Positions 12,901 to 24,591 of a DNA stretch of 64,000 bases are shown piece after piece. The position numbers and the translations under genes were made by a program. Position 1 is the first letter of the stretch; the number at the start of each line of letters is the position of its first letter. The notes beneath the pieces were generated by a model, which did no database searches, had not been told where the DNA came from, and saw nothing but the letters and a program-made list of their open reading frames with translations. The stretch is from Amoebophrya sp. A120 (taxonomy: Eukaryota; Sar; Dinophyceae; Syndiniales; Amoebophryaceae): the NCBI GenBank assembly GCA_905178155.1, contig CAJINV010000013.1, positions 3,220,158 through 3,284,157 of the forward strand, given 5' to 3'.

Positions 12901-14317
12901 GCCCATCGCGATCCCCAAGGAAGTCCTCCACATGGCGCGGCGGTCCAGCATCGCGACGCGAAAACTCGTCGACACCAGCTTCGAAACCATGCGGAACCAA
13001 AAATTGGAGTTCATCCAAAACGAGTACAAGCGCGGTCTCCGGTACGGACACAGGATGGGCGGCGGGCTGACGCCGTCTCCCTCCGAAGCGGCATATTCCG
13101 GCAGTTTTATCGGCGGTGGAGTTGGAGTACAAAATAACGCGAGCTTTTACAACCAGCCGGTAGGGGACCATTCCGGGAGTAATGCGAGCGAGCTGAACAA
13201 AAGCACGACTTCGACCGCAACGGGATCTACAACGGGGCGAAGTAAGTCGACGCTGTTCAAGAACATAACGCGGCGGGTGTCCACTTTGTTCGGCATTGGC
13301 GAGGAGAACGTGCAAACGCTACGGGCCTCGCAGGAAGAAAAAGCGCAGAAAAGTCTCGAGCAGAAAGCAGCCAGTACTTTAGGATTTGATTTTTTTATCC
13401 GCTAGCGAGAAACAAACTGTGCCATCGCGTTTACCGATGCAGAACGAAATGAGTATACGCTATTGTGACTTCTACAATTTTATCATCCAAAAGAAATACT
13501 ACTCAGGGCATAGTCAGCAAGGTGCTGTGCCTGGAAAGCGCTCCTCTAAGGGTCCGGACGTCGCAACACGGATGTCACAATATAACAATGTGGGTTTGCC
13601 ACCGGCCTCTACAGGCACGCCAGAGTTGCAAAGAGAGGGAAGGTATGAAAATTGCCTGCTGGTGCGTTTTGCTTTTGCATCTGCCCTGCGATCAGCATCA
13701 GCGGTTCCTGTGCTGCAAGGATAAATGAAATGCACCGAAGTAAAAAAATGAAAATGGAAATCAGTATCTTCATGAAGCCGACCCCCGCCGGACCGAAGGG
13801 CTCGACCAGTTTTTTCATGCAGCAAAACAGCCTGTCCATGGTGATTCCGCAGCACCAACTGACGAACGAAGGGAACCTTGCCTCCAGCCCGTCCACGGTT
13901 CTGCCCAACGGCGCCACCGTCGGAGCCAGTTCTCTCGCTGCCAAACTTCTGGAAGCCCGAGGCCAGGGAATAGGCGGCGCAGCAGGTAGTGGTGGGTCCT
14001 TGGCCACTGTGGTGCCGGTGTCAAGTTGTAGTCCGGAGCTGGAGCACAATTTTCCTTCTGCAGCAACTACTGGTGGTGGTGATCAAGTTTCTGGGGGAAA
14101 TAAAAAGCCAGTTTTGAAACGCGGTGCCACAAGCGGAAATGTTCCGACCGCGAACACTCCGGCGAAGGCCGTTCCGAGGAGGTTGAGCTACATTGGAGCT
14201 TTGGCCCCGGGACAGGAGCAGTCCCTAGCGAGCATGTTCGCGAAGCAGCACGTCCCGGAGACGATTCCCGAGGCGCTGCGGGAGTCAACGCAAAGTACGA
14301 AACTCACAGGGCATTGA
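9948..14317 (+). CDS. CAMK-like Ser/Thr protein kinase with long disordered tail
   Basis: Exons about 9948-10240, 10394-10640, 10783-11141, 11327-11517, 11616-13373, 13507-13642 and 13765-14317, about 1178 residues. The kinase domain occupies the first third: glycine loop ILGSGSFGQV, VAIK-type lysine in VRAVKIV, catalytic loop HRDVKAENFLF, DFG in LIDFGMA, and LAPEL followed by a W/G-containing helix (DLWALGVLLYLLLYGRYPY). This is typical of CDPK/CAMK kinases, and the active-site residues are intact. No EF-hands are visible. The remaining 700 or so residues are Ser/Thr/Ala/Gln/Lys-rich and probably disordered. Intron 3-side splicing falls inside the catalytic loop (HRDVK|AEN). The first intron does not resolve as a clean GT-AG in phase, so its edges are approximate. 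Confidence 0.85.
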
Positions 14318-15793
14318 AGGCGGTTGGGGGTACTCTTGTCCACAGGGTATAATTTGGGAGAATGTTTATTAATACTTCTAGCGTGCTTGTATGTTGTGCT
14401 TGTTTATGTTTCCACAACTAGAGGTAGAGCCGCTCGCACAGGAATAAGCTTCGTCGTCTAAGTCTGAGTTGAATATACCATATTTATAGCTCTAGAAGCT
14501 GAAAGTCACTTGTGAATTTGATCTGCTGTGTCGCAAAAAAAGTTTGTCTCGAGGAAATGCGAAACACCTAATACCTCTGCAAAAGATAAGTACTTCTTCA
14601 GAGAAATAGTCTTTCAATCTTTCTCTCAGGTGCTAGTAACTGCAAAAGTTGCTTCGAAAGTCGTTTCGAATTTCAAAACATTTACTACAGTAAAGCTTCC
14701 CGCTTCCAGTAGACTGATATTGAGATCTGAGTAACTATCAAAGACTGTTTCATGTACGCACCTACACTAAGCACGAAGAAATTGAAGTTCGTTTCTGTGA
14801 AACAATTGTAGTAGGTTGAAACTCTAACGATGATTGAGTGAATTTTGGTTTTCAAGCCTTCCCGCCTGTACGATAGATAGTGGTAGTTCACACCAGTATC
14901 CTACCAAGGACATCATGGAATTAAAGTAGTAGAAAAAATTTAAAGACTATCCTGCTTACAGTACAGAGACCTTGACTCGTTCCGCATGATCTGAGTAGCC
15001 GTGCTAGATAGATAATGTTGTATGCAGTTTTCCTAGCGGAGCGGGATTCAGTTGCTGGTGCAGCTGCGTTCTCTTCACAAGAGCTCGGTTCTCCTGATTG
15101 AGGGTAGAGCAACGGTTGACAAATCGGAAAAGGGGACGATCAGGATAGGAAAGAAATATGTCATTTCCTCTGGAGCTTCGGCATATGAAATAACAACGTG
15201 GCACTGGTACGACGTGACAAAGAGGTCTTCGGCCATCAAGCTCTGCTTCGAAAGGGTCTTCGCCTCCGTGGATTTTGTGTTTGGGTAAGCACCCTTTCGT
15301 CTTCGTAGTAATTTATTTCGATCAGATCTTGTCAAAGAAAATAGCTCATGAACAAGGTGTCAGTAGAAAAAAGCGATCATTTTTGCGTCAGCGGCAACAG
15401 AATCGTTCTCGTACCATTATCGTGGGCGAAAAGTAGAAACGACAAGGAAAACAAAAAGTCTCAATCGACTTCGGTCCCGGTTAAAGGTCAGGTTCGGTAG
15501 TCGTCGTTCTATACTACGCATATTAACAGACATCATCTTCGTGGTGGGCAACTGCCTTCGCTCCTGTCCCTGTGTCACCAAATAGTAAGCCATTCTTTTT
15601 TTTCACTCCTATTGAGGAGGATTTGATACCTCTTTCTGGGTCTGGTCAAGGACGACAAAATGTTTAAGATCTTGTAATAATGACTTATCCGCTATAACTG
15701 CTTTTAAAGACCGGCTGGCTGCAGAACAAAAAACTGTTTGTGTTTGTCTTGCATGATACTAGTTTCTACGACTCAGCCCGGATATTAAGTAAA
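14318..15793. other. Intergenic region
   Basis: AT-balanced DNA with no gene I can support. A 78-codon open frame at 15052-15288 has no family resemblance and no clear splice sites. The 5' flank of the divergent kinase gene lies at its end. Confidence 0.5.
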
Positions 15794-18700
15794 ATGTTGG
15801 AACAGCTCCACTTGAAAACGGCCAAGATGGAAAAGAAAAACCAGGATTACTTGAACTATGACCCCGTCACCGGGGAGAATTTCCACTACGACCGCACCGG
15901 GATAAAACACCGCTACGTCATGACCGAGCCCTTGCCGAAGTCCGTTCACCGCGGAGTCACACTTTTCCACGCGAAGGCAATTTGTACTTCTTCTCATGCC
16001 GAAGAACAAGCCGGAGGAACAACTTCTTGTTCTACTTACAACAGGACGGCCACGTCGACCAGGACTACAACCACTTGCACTTCTTCTGAAGACCCGCTCG
16101 TCCTCGTCCCTGATCAAGAGGTAACCGTGAAAGTTCGAGCGAAAAAATCGTTCGCGACGAAAGATACGCACGACAGCTGGGTGGTGAATATGAACGCGTT
16201 TTTGTCGAAGCAGTACTACAGTCCCTACATTGCGCAAATCATCGAGATCATCTACGACGACGAAAATTACTACATGATCATGGAAAGAGTCAAAGGTGTC
16301 GACATGTGGACGTACCTGAACGGTATTTTGACCAACGCCGTTGCTGCACAGAACACGACGAGTAACATGAATCCAGATAAAAATCCAAATATCAACATAA
16401 CTACTGGTGCAGCAACAATCACGGGCGGCTGCACCAACAGCACTACAACTTCCTCCAATCAACATCTCCACATCCGGACCAGCTACTTGGAAGAGATCAA
16501 ATACTATTTGCTCCAAGCGTCGCTCGCGTTGCGGGATTTGTACGAGCAGGGATTTTACCACAAGGATGTGAAGATGGAAAACATGGTGATTGCGAATTTC
16601 GAGATGACAACAGTGGATCTTCTGCAGCAGAATGTTAATATCATGCAGAATTCGACGTCCATTATTAACTCGAAACCCCGCCTGAAGCTGATCGACTTTG
16701 ACACGTGCGAATGCGTCGAGAACTGTTTCGAACCCTACTGGGTTCTCGGAACCGACCACTACATCGCGCCGGAGGTGTATGGAAGTGCCAGAATCGAAAT
16801 CGACAAAATCGAAAAATTTGCGATGCACAAAATCGATGTCAGTTGGAGCCTCAGTTTCCAAGTGGCGCATGACAAATTTCGGGGGAACCCACATCCAGTC
16901 CTCTGTCATGCTGTTTGGGCAAAGAAGACTGCTCCTCCTGTCATGCTACTCTGGCAGCACATTGCATACCCCTAAACAGGCTTGCAATCGGCCTCATTTG
17001 CCTGCTCCCCAATACAGGCCTTCAGTGCCCTACATTTTATGCATCACAAATTTTTTGATTTTATCGATTTCGATCCTGACACACCCATAAGGTGTACCGT
17101 GGGTTCTACTCGAATGCTTCGGAAGTCTTGTCCATCGGCACGATATTGTACCGCTTGCTGCTGAACCAACTCCCCTTCCCAAGGTCGATTTACAGCGAGG
17201 AGAAGCCGGGGGACAATTTTGTCAACTCGGACAAAGGGAAGAGGATCAGCGCGAAAATGAGGAAGTTTTTACTGTACGACGAGTTTCTCGGGAACGGGGA
17301 GACGAAAATTTCGCAGAAGTACGGAGGAATTTGTCTCAAGTTCCTCCGAAAGTGTCTCGCGGTGGAGAAATTTGTGAACGCGACGGAGCAGAGACAGGCG
17401 CGGAACAAGTGGACGCGGTTGAGCATTTTGCAACTTCCGGAAGAGTATCAAATGTAAAAATGTCTGGGTCTGGAAGAATGCATGTTTGTCATGCTTGTCT
17501 GGCATGACTCTTAAATCTGTCATGCACGTTGCCCAAGAGCTCCATTTTTCTGTGATGCAAGAACGCAGTTTGTCATGCAGAATAGGCAACACCTAGAAGC
17601 TCAGAATCTTGTCATGCTGAGCCAGCATTTGTGGCCTCATCATGAGACGCCACCCAGCATCACAAGTTTCCAGACCCAGACACTTTTACATTTGATAAAG
17701 AGGAGTTTTTCGATTCCGTGCGAAATAGCGTCGTCGCGGACTACTTGCGGGATTGGAAGGGGGATTTTGAAAAGGCAGCGTTCCAGAAGCGGTTTACGTA
17801 TCATTTCGACAAGACCGACGTGTGTGCGAGGGGGAAACTGACGGTGCGGGTCGGGGAGGGTGTGTACCCGGCGTGTATAAACGCGGACAAGGGGAGTGTA
17901 CTTATCTATTGATAATGGCTTTGTGTGTTTGAGATATGCTAGTAACACCAGGTTCTGATCATGATGAAGATAACACTTTAACACAATCGACGCATGACGA
18001 AAGCCAATAAAAAAACGAAATCTTCAATCCATTGCAGGACCTGAAACCCGTGGTGCTAAAATCGATTCTGCAGCAAGAAGCACCGGGTAGCTCTTGGATG
18101 CCAGGTGGTGGAGGCCTGCATCAAGACAGAGGACGAGATCATGATAAAAGAGAAAGCAGTCGCTGGAACAGCGCGAACAATGAGTACTTTACCAAATCCG
18201 GTGTGCCCCTTCTACACGGGTACGAAGACATTCATGATGTTCCAGCCCACCACGACGACCGCGGTGACCGCAGAAGTAGTTCTTTCCACAACAGGAGGAT
18301 TTCATCTTCTGACGCGTCGTCTGGTTGCTACAAGGAGCAGCTGCTACTGCATTTCCCACCACGCGTGAGCGGGGCCGGGACCACAAATGATAAGCACAGG
18401 AGGTCGAAACAAGAAATAGACAACCGCGCGAACACTAAAGCTACAATAGAAACAGATTTGACGATGACCACAAATGACGGTGGAAGGCCATCGTTTGACG
18501 ATTTCGATTTCGACCACAGTAGGAGTCGGATCTCGACGAAGACAAGGACGACGAAAGTAGCGGGCTTTGACGAGGATGATCGCGACGTGGTTTTTGCGCG
18601 AAATTACAACGAACATCTTCACGTAGACCAAGTAAAATACCAATCCTCCCCGTGCTCCACGTCGCAACAAGACGAAATTACTTTTGACGAAGACGAATTT

Positions 18701-19540
18701 TTCTACGCCAATAACATCAACGCATGGAATAATCAGCAGGAGGATCGGCATCGTTCTTTCAACAGCAACAACGTGCCCTGCTTTCCCCCACCACCTGCTC
18801 CGATGCAACCACAGCACGGCGGAGCTCCTTCTTGGAACAACGCCGCGGCGGTTTTACCCCCTACGTTCCAAGAACTGGGGGCACAACTTCACCAAACTCC
18901 CGGAGCAAGAAGGGAAAATGCGGCGGCAGAACAACTCGATAACATTTTTGACTCCGCCATGCAGAGTCTGAGTTGCAGACAAGAACACAATAATCATGAT
19001 GCAGAACGGCAACACCAGCAAGAACAGTCGCAGTTCTACTACGATCAGGTTCTGACCTGCAATGTGAATGGGCCACCAGTTAGCGAGCTGACCGCGGGTT
19101 TGGTGTTTTCCCATAAGAAAAGCGGGAAGAACAAAGACAACTCTACCTGTGGCACCACGACGAGCAAGGGGTTTTATACGATGAACCTCCCCCACAGCTA
19201 CACAGCGAACAGCATTTCGACGCCGAACAAGGGGAAGTACAGTGCAAAGAAGGGCGGAAAGAATAAAGGAAAGGGGAAGGGAGGAAAACCTCACTGGAAA
19301 AAGAAACAGTACTATCATCAGAACAACAGTTTTCATCACAATTTTTACCAGGGCAGCGGACAAAACAACAGCTACAGTCACAAGAAAGGAGCATCAGCGG
19401 ATTATTTCTTCGGTTCGAAGGCCGCGGGTAATATCGAAGGAAAGATCTTACGCGGCGAGGAACAAACCTTCAAATCGAGTCCTTGCCCGAGGATCTTCGG
19501 GACAAATGATGATGACTACAAATGCGTGGCGGCTGCGTGA
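15794..19540 (+). CDS. Divergent protein kinase, possible pseudokinase, with low-complexity C-terminus
   Basis: Exons 15794-16774, 17092-17445, 17703-17897 and 18038-19540 join in frame to about 1010 residues. Kinase features: DENYYMIMERVKGVDMWTYL hinge region, YHKDVKMEN in place of HRDxKxxN, LIDFDTCE in place of DFG, and IAPEVYRGFYSNASEVLSIG. The catalytic Asp and metal-binding Asp are present, but no glycine-rich loop is visible and the DFG glycine is Asp. Activity is therefore doubtful. A 50-residue Asn/Thr-rich insertion precedes the catalytic loop. The last exon is disordered (His, Asn, Gln, Ser) with a Gly/Lys-rich segment GKNKGKGKGGKPHWKKK. The first two introns are introner-like elements, and removing them restores the kinase frame. 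Start chosen at the first in-frame ATG; an upstream exon is possible. Confidence 0.75.
16775..17091 (+). mobile_element. Introner-like intron, TIR family C
   Basis: This intron of the divergent kinase has terminal inverted repeats of about 50 bp. The left end has GAATCGAAATCGACAAAATC, and the right end carries the reverse complement with few changes (GATTTTATCGATTTCGATCC). The direct repeat AGGTGTA flanks it (16773-16779 and 17090-17096). Because the repeat contains AG|GT, the intron reads as GT-AG at 16775-17091 and leaves APE|VYRG in frame. The interior holds three TGTCATGC/GCATGACA 8-mers. No coding capacity, so it would be non-autonomous. Confidence 0.8.
17446..17702 (+). mobile_element. 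Introner-like intron, TIR family A
   Basis: Left end TATCAAATGTAAAAATGTCT, right end its near-exact complement ending ..TTTACATTTGATA; TIRs are about 30 bp. The direct repeat AAGAG lies at 17441-17445 and 17698-17702. Removing the element plus one repeat copy joins CCG GAA GAG to GAG TTT TTC in the kinase frame. No choice within the repeat gives GT-AG, so splicing would be non-canonical. The interior has four TGTCATGC motifs and no ORF. Confidence 0.85.
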
Positions 19541-20627
19541 GGGGGTAGGAGTTCTTTCGAACTTCGCGAAAAACTAGAATGGTATCTACTTGAATCCTTT
19601 TCTAATGCAAGACTTTTTGGAAAATTGATTGTCTTTATCCTTGACGCCGTTACGTAAACAGATTTTCTTTCTTGCAAAGCTAAATCTGTATTGTCATGAT
19701 AGATTGTATACAATTCAGTAACTTTTTTTTACGACGCGCGTAAATGTCCTGACGCGCGTCCATCTATATCCGTCAAAACTGTAAAAATTAAGCTAGCCTG
19801 ATCGTGTCTCGTTTCAGCAATCGAAGAAAATTGAATTAGTAAGTTGTTATACACGACATTGCTCTTGTATCTAGATCTTTTGTGTATAGTTTCCAAGAAG
19901 AAGATATTGAGAACATTTTTTCAGAGTCGGACAACCGACGTTTTCTACTGTACACATGTTTGTCATCAGCTTTATCCAGTGTGTCAGGAGCAGCACACCA
20001 TTGTAAAAATTTCACTACGTAATGGTAAAAATCGTTTTTTTGTACATCTTCTCTTGCAGGATTGAAGCTGTCTTTTGCTGTTTTTGTAAAAAGCAAGATC
20101 TTTCTTGTTGAACATAAAGAATTTAACTTTATTTGTACCTTCTTGGCGATTCTTGATACCATCATACATCTCCTACTCTCTTGTCTGTGAGTGTGACTCT
20201 CTCAACACCCAGCAGCTACTGTTCTGTTCTGCTTTTTTTCCTGCGTTTGTCGGCGTGTTTTTTTTTTTGCGGAGTCGGTGTTTTTTCTTGGGATTGGTTG
20301 CTGCTCGCTTTAGTTTTTCTACCTGGTGGGCTAGGGATAATCAACCAAAAGCGCCGCATGGTGCATGTTGACCAGAGTCTGCAAAAGGACAAAGCTGCGT
20401 CGAGCCCGAGTGAGGTCGCAAACAAGGCACTAGATGACGTCACGACTTGCACTTCTTCTCCGCTTGTTTACGCTCTTTTCACACAGCGCAGAATATTAAA
20501 GAAGCCCAAGTCTTGATTTTTGATTGTGACGCGTGATGAAGTTTTATTTACCTGTACGTGTACAGCCGCTTCCTCAGCGAACGAAATCACGGTAGCGTTA
20601 TTTGCTCGATTCGAACGGTTAGAAAAA
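19541..20627. other. Intergenic region
   Basis: AT-rich spacer with T-runs near 20260 and no supported gene. The 36 codons upstream of the chosen start of the next gene are also open but lack a signal peptide. Confidence 0.5.
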
Positions 20628-22544
20628 ATGGTAATGGTTGGTTCCCGCAGCTTCTCACCACGACACACAGCTTGTGCGAGTCGAAGAGCAACGCCAGTTC
20701 TCCCCGCAGCTTTCATCCTCCTTCTCTACGCTCTCCCCCTGCAAGCCCAGTTCCAGCACCTCCCTGTCCCGGAAGAACTTGAAGAGCTCGCCCTAAATTC
20801 CACCGAAGCGGAGGAGGTTTTCGAGGGGAAGCGGAAATACCTGCCGAAGTCCTACTTTCCGTACGATTTGGAGCAGTACGCCAACGAGGCGATGCTGACC
20901 TGGGTCAACCAGTACAGGAACCGGTACAACGAAACCCGGTACATCGAGCAGGTGAACAATTACCTGGATTCGATTAGCGACAAAATGCTGTTCTTGACGA
21001 AGAAAGTGCAGGGAAAAAACTTCCCGGATCCAGCCTTCGACCGGTGCAGGATGCTGTTGCAATCGGATTTTTCTTCCAAATTCCCAAAGAGCTGGACGAG
21101 CACAACCACGACCACGGCGGTGGCACTACTTCATGTAGTAGCGACAACTTCGCACCAGCAGGAGCAACAGCAATTGGCCGAACAAGAGGAATATCAAGAT
21201 CCATTGCGAACCGAGATAACAAGCAGTGAAAACGCAACGGCAGCGATGAAGAATGGTGGACAGAATCAAGCACCTGGATCAACATCATTTTCATCTGCTT
21301 CGTCGAGGGTTTTCCACACCGCAGCTCTCGTTTTCAATTTGATCCGAGGTTTTCTCGGCGTTTTCATCTCGGTTTCGTCGACGTTAGTGTCCTTCTTGAC
21401 GTCATTTGTCCTGGAAGTAGAGTCCCCTTCAACTACGTCGACCCAAAACTCGACCACGACGAGGGGAAACAATCTCGACCTCCAAGGCCAAACCCCGGTG
21501 CTCGAAGCTGCGTCGCTCTCCGCGTTCCAAACGGAGCAGGACGAGATTGAGTGGTGTAGAAGATACGTCCGGGAAAAGAACAACCCGAAGTCGCCGAGAC
21601 CGCTGCAAACGCCAAATTTGCGGGGCAGTAAACGGACGATGCGACGGACGACGTTGAACGAAACCGTTTCGGTCTCGCTGTTTTTCCTGTGCGGGTTGTT
21701 GGTGTGGCTGTGGGTGTTTTGCTGCACGACATACTTTACCAAAGTGCCGGTGCACGCGCTGAAGAAAAAAGTGGGCGAGAAGAGCAGCAGTGGGATAACT
21801 ACATCATCATCGTCGAGCAGTAAAAACGGTGATCATCGAGACAGAGTAACAAGTAGAGGAGGCGCTGTGAAGATGAAAGCAGGGACAGGGTCCTCGTCGA
21901 AAAGTAGAGGCGGCGGGAACAATTCGTCTGGAATATTAAGCGGTCCTCCACCGGTACGACCCCGGATTCTCACGAACGCAGATCAACAGAGGACAGCCGC
22001 AGGAGCAGGGATTTCAACCACAACGTCTGCGGTAGTTCTGCCACCCCCACGACCCGCCGTAATAAATTCGTCAAGTAGCAGCAGCACCAGTGTCGTTATC
22101 TCGTTGCAAGAACAGGAAGATGATGAACACAACAGGCGGGTCGAGAACACAGACTCCTTGTTGGCAACTCCGAGCGCTGCATCTTCAAGACGAGCGATAA
22201 ACGAGGTTGTTTTGAGTACTTCTACCAACCTCGTCCACCCCGGGAGAACCGCGATCGCATCCTCTTTCTCCGCTTCTAACAACATGAGTAGAAATAGCAA
22301 TGAGAAAAAAACCAAGACTGCAAACTACACCACGACTGCACCTCTCTCTTCTACGACTTTTTCCGACAGCTTGTTTGAGGCGGTGGACGAGGATGACGAA
22401 TTCGAAGCTGACCAATTTGACGACGAGGACATGAGCGCGACGGCTTCGCTACTTCTACAGCAGGATATCCTGTCCGATGACGACGAGCTCGAGAGTCCGT
22501 CGGTCTACTCGCAGCGTCGGGGACGGGTGGTGATTGAAGACTAG
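20628..22544 (+). CDS. Secreted or membrane protein, unknown function
   Basis: Single exon of about 638 residues. I start it at ATG 20628 because a good signal peptide follows (RRATPVLPAAFILLLYALPL, then AQAQ-type cleavage region). Residues 50-150 are charged and Tyr-rich (KSYFPYDLEQYANEAMLTWV). There is a long hydrophobic stretch at about 228-262 (ALVFNLIRGFLGVFISVSST) and a clear membrane segment at about 347-371 (VSLFFLCGLLVWLWVFCCTT). The remainder is Ser/Thr-rich and the last 60 residues are very acidic (DEDDEFEADQFDDEDMSA). No known family is recognised. A surface or secretory-pathway membrane protein is the fair inference. Confidence 0.65.
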   Translation: MVMVGSRSFSPRHTACASRRATPVLPAAFILLLYALPLQAQFQHLPVPEELEELALNSTEAEEVFEGKRKYLPKSYFPYDLEQYANEAMLTWVNQYRNRYNETRYIEQVNNYLDSISDKMLFLTKKVQGKNFPDPAFDRCRMLLQSDFSSKFPKSWTSTTTTTAVALLHVVATTSHQQEQQQLAEQEEYQDPLRTEITSSENATAAMKNGGQNQAPGSTSFSSASSRVFHTAALVFNLIRGFLGVFISVSSTLVSFLTSFVLEVESPSTTSTQNSTTTRGNNLDLQGQTPVLEAASLSAFQTEQDEIEWCRRYVREKNNPKSPRPLQTPNLRGSKRTMRRTTLNETVSVSLFFLCGLLVWLWVFCCTTYFTKVPVHALKKKVGEKSSSGITTSSSSSSKNGDHRDRVTSRGGAVKMKAGTGSSSKSRGGGNNSSGILSGPPPVRPRILTNADQQRTAAGAGISTTTSAVVLPPPRPAVINSSSSSSTSVVISLQEQEDDEHNRRVENTDSLLATPSAASSRRAINEVVLSTSTNLVHPGRTAIASSFSASNNMSRNSNEKKTKTANYTTTAPLSSTTFSDSLFEAVDEDDEFEADQFDDEDMSATASLLLQQDILSDDDELESPSVYSQRRGRVVIED

Positions 22545-23235
22545 ATATGGATCGAGATTAGGTACATGTTTAAAAAGAGCAGGTATGATCAGAAAATACG
22601 AATGTACAATGTATGTAGTCATTTGGAATCTCTAATGTTTGAATTGATGAAAGAGAAAGACAAAGACTGTAGTTGAGTCGTTGTTGACTTCAGCAAAACG
22701 ATTGGACGTGTAGAATAGGGAGGTACAATCGACTTGCTGAAGATTTGTTTCATCATCTTTTTCGCAGCTCACGACCGTTCCGAAAGTTCTTGAGCTGTGA
22801 GCTCTTGACTAAGTATGCGGACGAGCTTACTTTGTGTTTGTCTGTTCGCTCGTTCAGCAGATCAGTACAGCGTCCTCTTTTGCTGCTGGAGCGCAACATC
22901 CGAGGCCGGTGCAGATCTGTTTTGTTTGAGGAAGTGCCGATCTCTTTTGGTTTTGCTGTTCTCCTTTTTTGAATTTTCTTGAATTTCCAATCGCATAGAT
23001 ACAGTGCGATCTCGTCCAGTATGTGCACTTTCGCCGACGGGTTTTTTTTGCAGGTCATGTTGCTTCTGATCGAGAAATTTTTCCAGGCGAAGCTAACCCA
23101 GATGCCCGAGGTCGCGTCGATGAGAAAATTGCGCTCGAGTCCAAGATCGATCATCCAACTCCCCACTTGGGGAACAAAAATGCACGATCAAACATTCATG
23201 CATAAGTTATTGAAACGCCACGATAAAGCACCAAT
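22545..23235. other. Intergenic region
   Basis: Nothing recognised. It should contain the terminator of the membrane-protein gene and the promoter of the APC10 gene, but no motif stands out. Confidence 0.5.
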
Positions 23236-24591
23236 ATGACGTCTTCTGCGCAGCAGCATGACCAACAGCACAACCACGATCCGCCCATCATTCACGGCCC
23301 CAACACGACCATGTCTCACCAAAACCAACACCAGCAGCACAACAACTACCAGAATCTCCGCGAGGTCGGCACCGACGCGCACTGGACGCTTTCCTCCGCA
23401 AAGCCAGGCAACGGGCTCCAGCAACTCCGCGACGACAAAGTCGACACGTTTTGGCAGTCCGACGGGTTTTTGCCCCATTTGATCGACTTGAAATTTTCGA
23501 AAAAGACCAAAATCTCCGAGATCTACTTCTACCTCTCATTCCGGGAAGATGAGAGCTACACACCCGCGAGTTTGTCGGTTCGGATCGGCAACAGCAGCGA
23601 AGATCTGGAAGAAGTGCAGGCCTTTGATTTGAAGGAGCCCGAGGGCTGGATACGGCTGCCGCTGGTGTGTAGGAGGGAGAGAAGTAGAAACATTGCTGGA
23701 TCTATTTCGGGGGTGACAGAAGCGAGGCTCGTTGCGGGTGGAGGTGGGGGCGCTGCTGCATCCGGTTCATCTTCTTCCGGTGGAGGGGAAGGAATTGCGG
23801 CAGCTAGTGGGCAGGCAGGTGGAGGAGCAAGTGGTTCGGGTGACATTGGAACAAGTGCTGGAGCATCAACGACAACTGGTCGTGGAGCAGCTGCTGGATC
23901 TTCATCTGGCGACGCGTCGGCAGGAGCTTCGAGCGCAAACCCAGCCGTCGAGGACCAGGCGAATGCAAGCAATCCTAATTATGCAGGAGGCGCTCCTCCC
24001 GCAGCTGCAGGCTCAGCAGCTCCGGCTGCAGCCCCCTCAGATGCGAATACTGACTACAATTTTCTGACTGGCGAAGACCCAGCACCTTCAAGTATCATGG
24101 ACCACCCGCAGCTCCAATCCGCTATGGTGCAACCACGCTATTTTTCCAGCCCCACCGGTGGAACGCGCATGGTGAACAGTGCGAATGATCTGCTACTACT
24201 GAACAGCATGGGAGGAGGACATGAAGGCGGATCTTTTGCGGGTGTTGACCTGGACGAGTTTGACGAATTTGATGACGACGAGGAGGACTTCGTGCGCGCG
24301 TTTCATTTGCAAATCGCGCTGCTCTCGAACCACCAGAATGGGCGGGATACGCACGTCAGGCAGATCAAGGTCTATGGACCACAGCAGTTGGCCTTGGGGA
24401 TGGAAAAAATGCCGCGCAGCGGGGGTGGTGGGCTTTCTTACGCAAATGGCGCAGCGCAGCAACATAGCGAAAATGCGGCAACTATAAATCCTTGCTTGAA
24501 GGGGAAGACCGCTGCGAGTTTGATTCATGGCAGCAACAGCTGGATAGCACCACACACGGTTGATATGCTACAGTATGCTACTATTCGGTAA
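23236..24591 (+). CDS. APC10: Anaphase-promoting complex subunit 10 (DOC domain) with large insertion
   Basis: Single exon, 451 residues, against about 185 in human APC10. The DOC signature is clear: LREVGTDAHWTLSSAKPGNG, QLRDDKVDTFWQSDGFLPHL, then DESYTPASLSVRIGN and EPEGWIRLPLV. The conserved second part AFHLQIALLSNHQNGRDTHV followed by RQIKVYGP comes only at about residue 352. Between them lie about 200 residues of Gly/Ala/Ser-rich and acidic low-complexity sequence, an insertion in a loop of the jelly-roll fold. APC10 helps the APC/C ubiquitin ligase recognise D-box substrates at mitotic exit. The usual C-terminal Ile-Arg tail appears as ..YATIR at the very end, which fits docking to a TPR subunit of the complex. 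Confidence 0.93.
   Translation: MTSSAQQHDQQHNHDPPIIHGPNTTMSHQNQHQQHNNYQNLREVGTDAHWTLSSAKPGNGLQQLRDDKVDTFWQSDGFLPHLIDLKFSKKTKISEIYFYLSFREDESYTPASLSVRIGNSSEDLEEVQAFDLKEPEGWIRLPLVCRRERSRNIAGSISGVTEARLVAGGGGGAAASGSSSSGGGEGIAAASGQAGGGASGSGDIGTSAGASTTTGRGAAAGSSSGDASAGASSANPAVEDQANASNPNYAGGAPPAAAGSAAPAAAPSDANTDYNFLTGEDPAPSSIMDHPQLQSAMVQPRYFSSPTGGTRMVNSANDLLLLNSMGGGHEGGSFAGVDLDEFDEFDDDEEDFVRAFHLQIALLSNHQNGRDTHVRQIKVYGPQQLALGMEKMPRSGGGGLSYANGAAQQHSENAATINPCLKGKTAASLIHGSNSWIAPHTVDMLQYATIR

Noticed and set aside
12395-13315. 306-codon minus-strand open frame
   Set aside because: It is the complement of the disordered tail exon of the kinase gene, whose + frame has consistent splicing.
15785-16909. 374-codon minus-strand open frame
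   Set aside because: Opposite strand of the divergent kinase, which has clear kinase motifs on the + strand.
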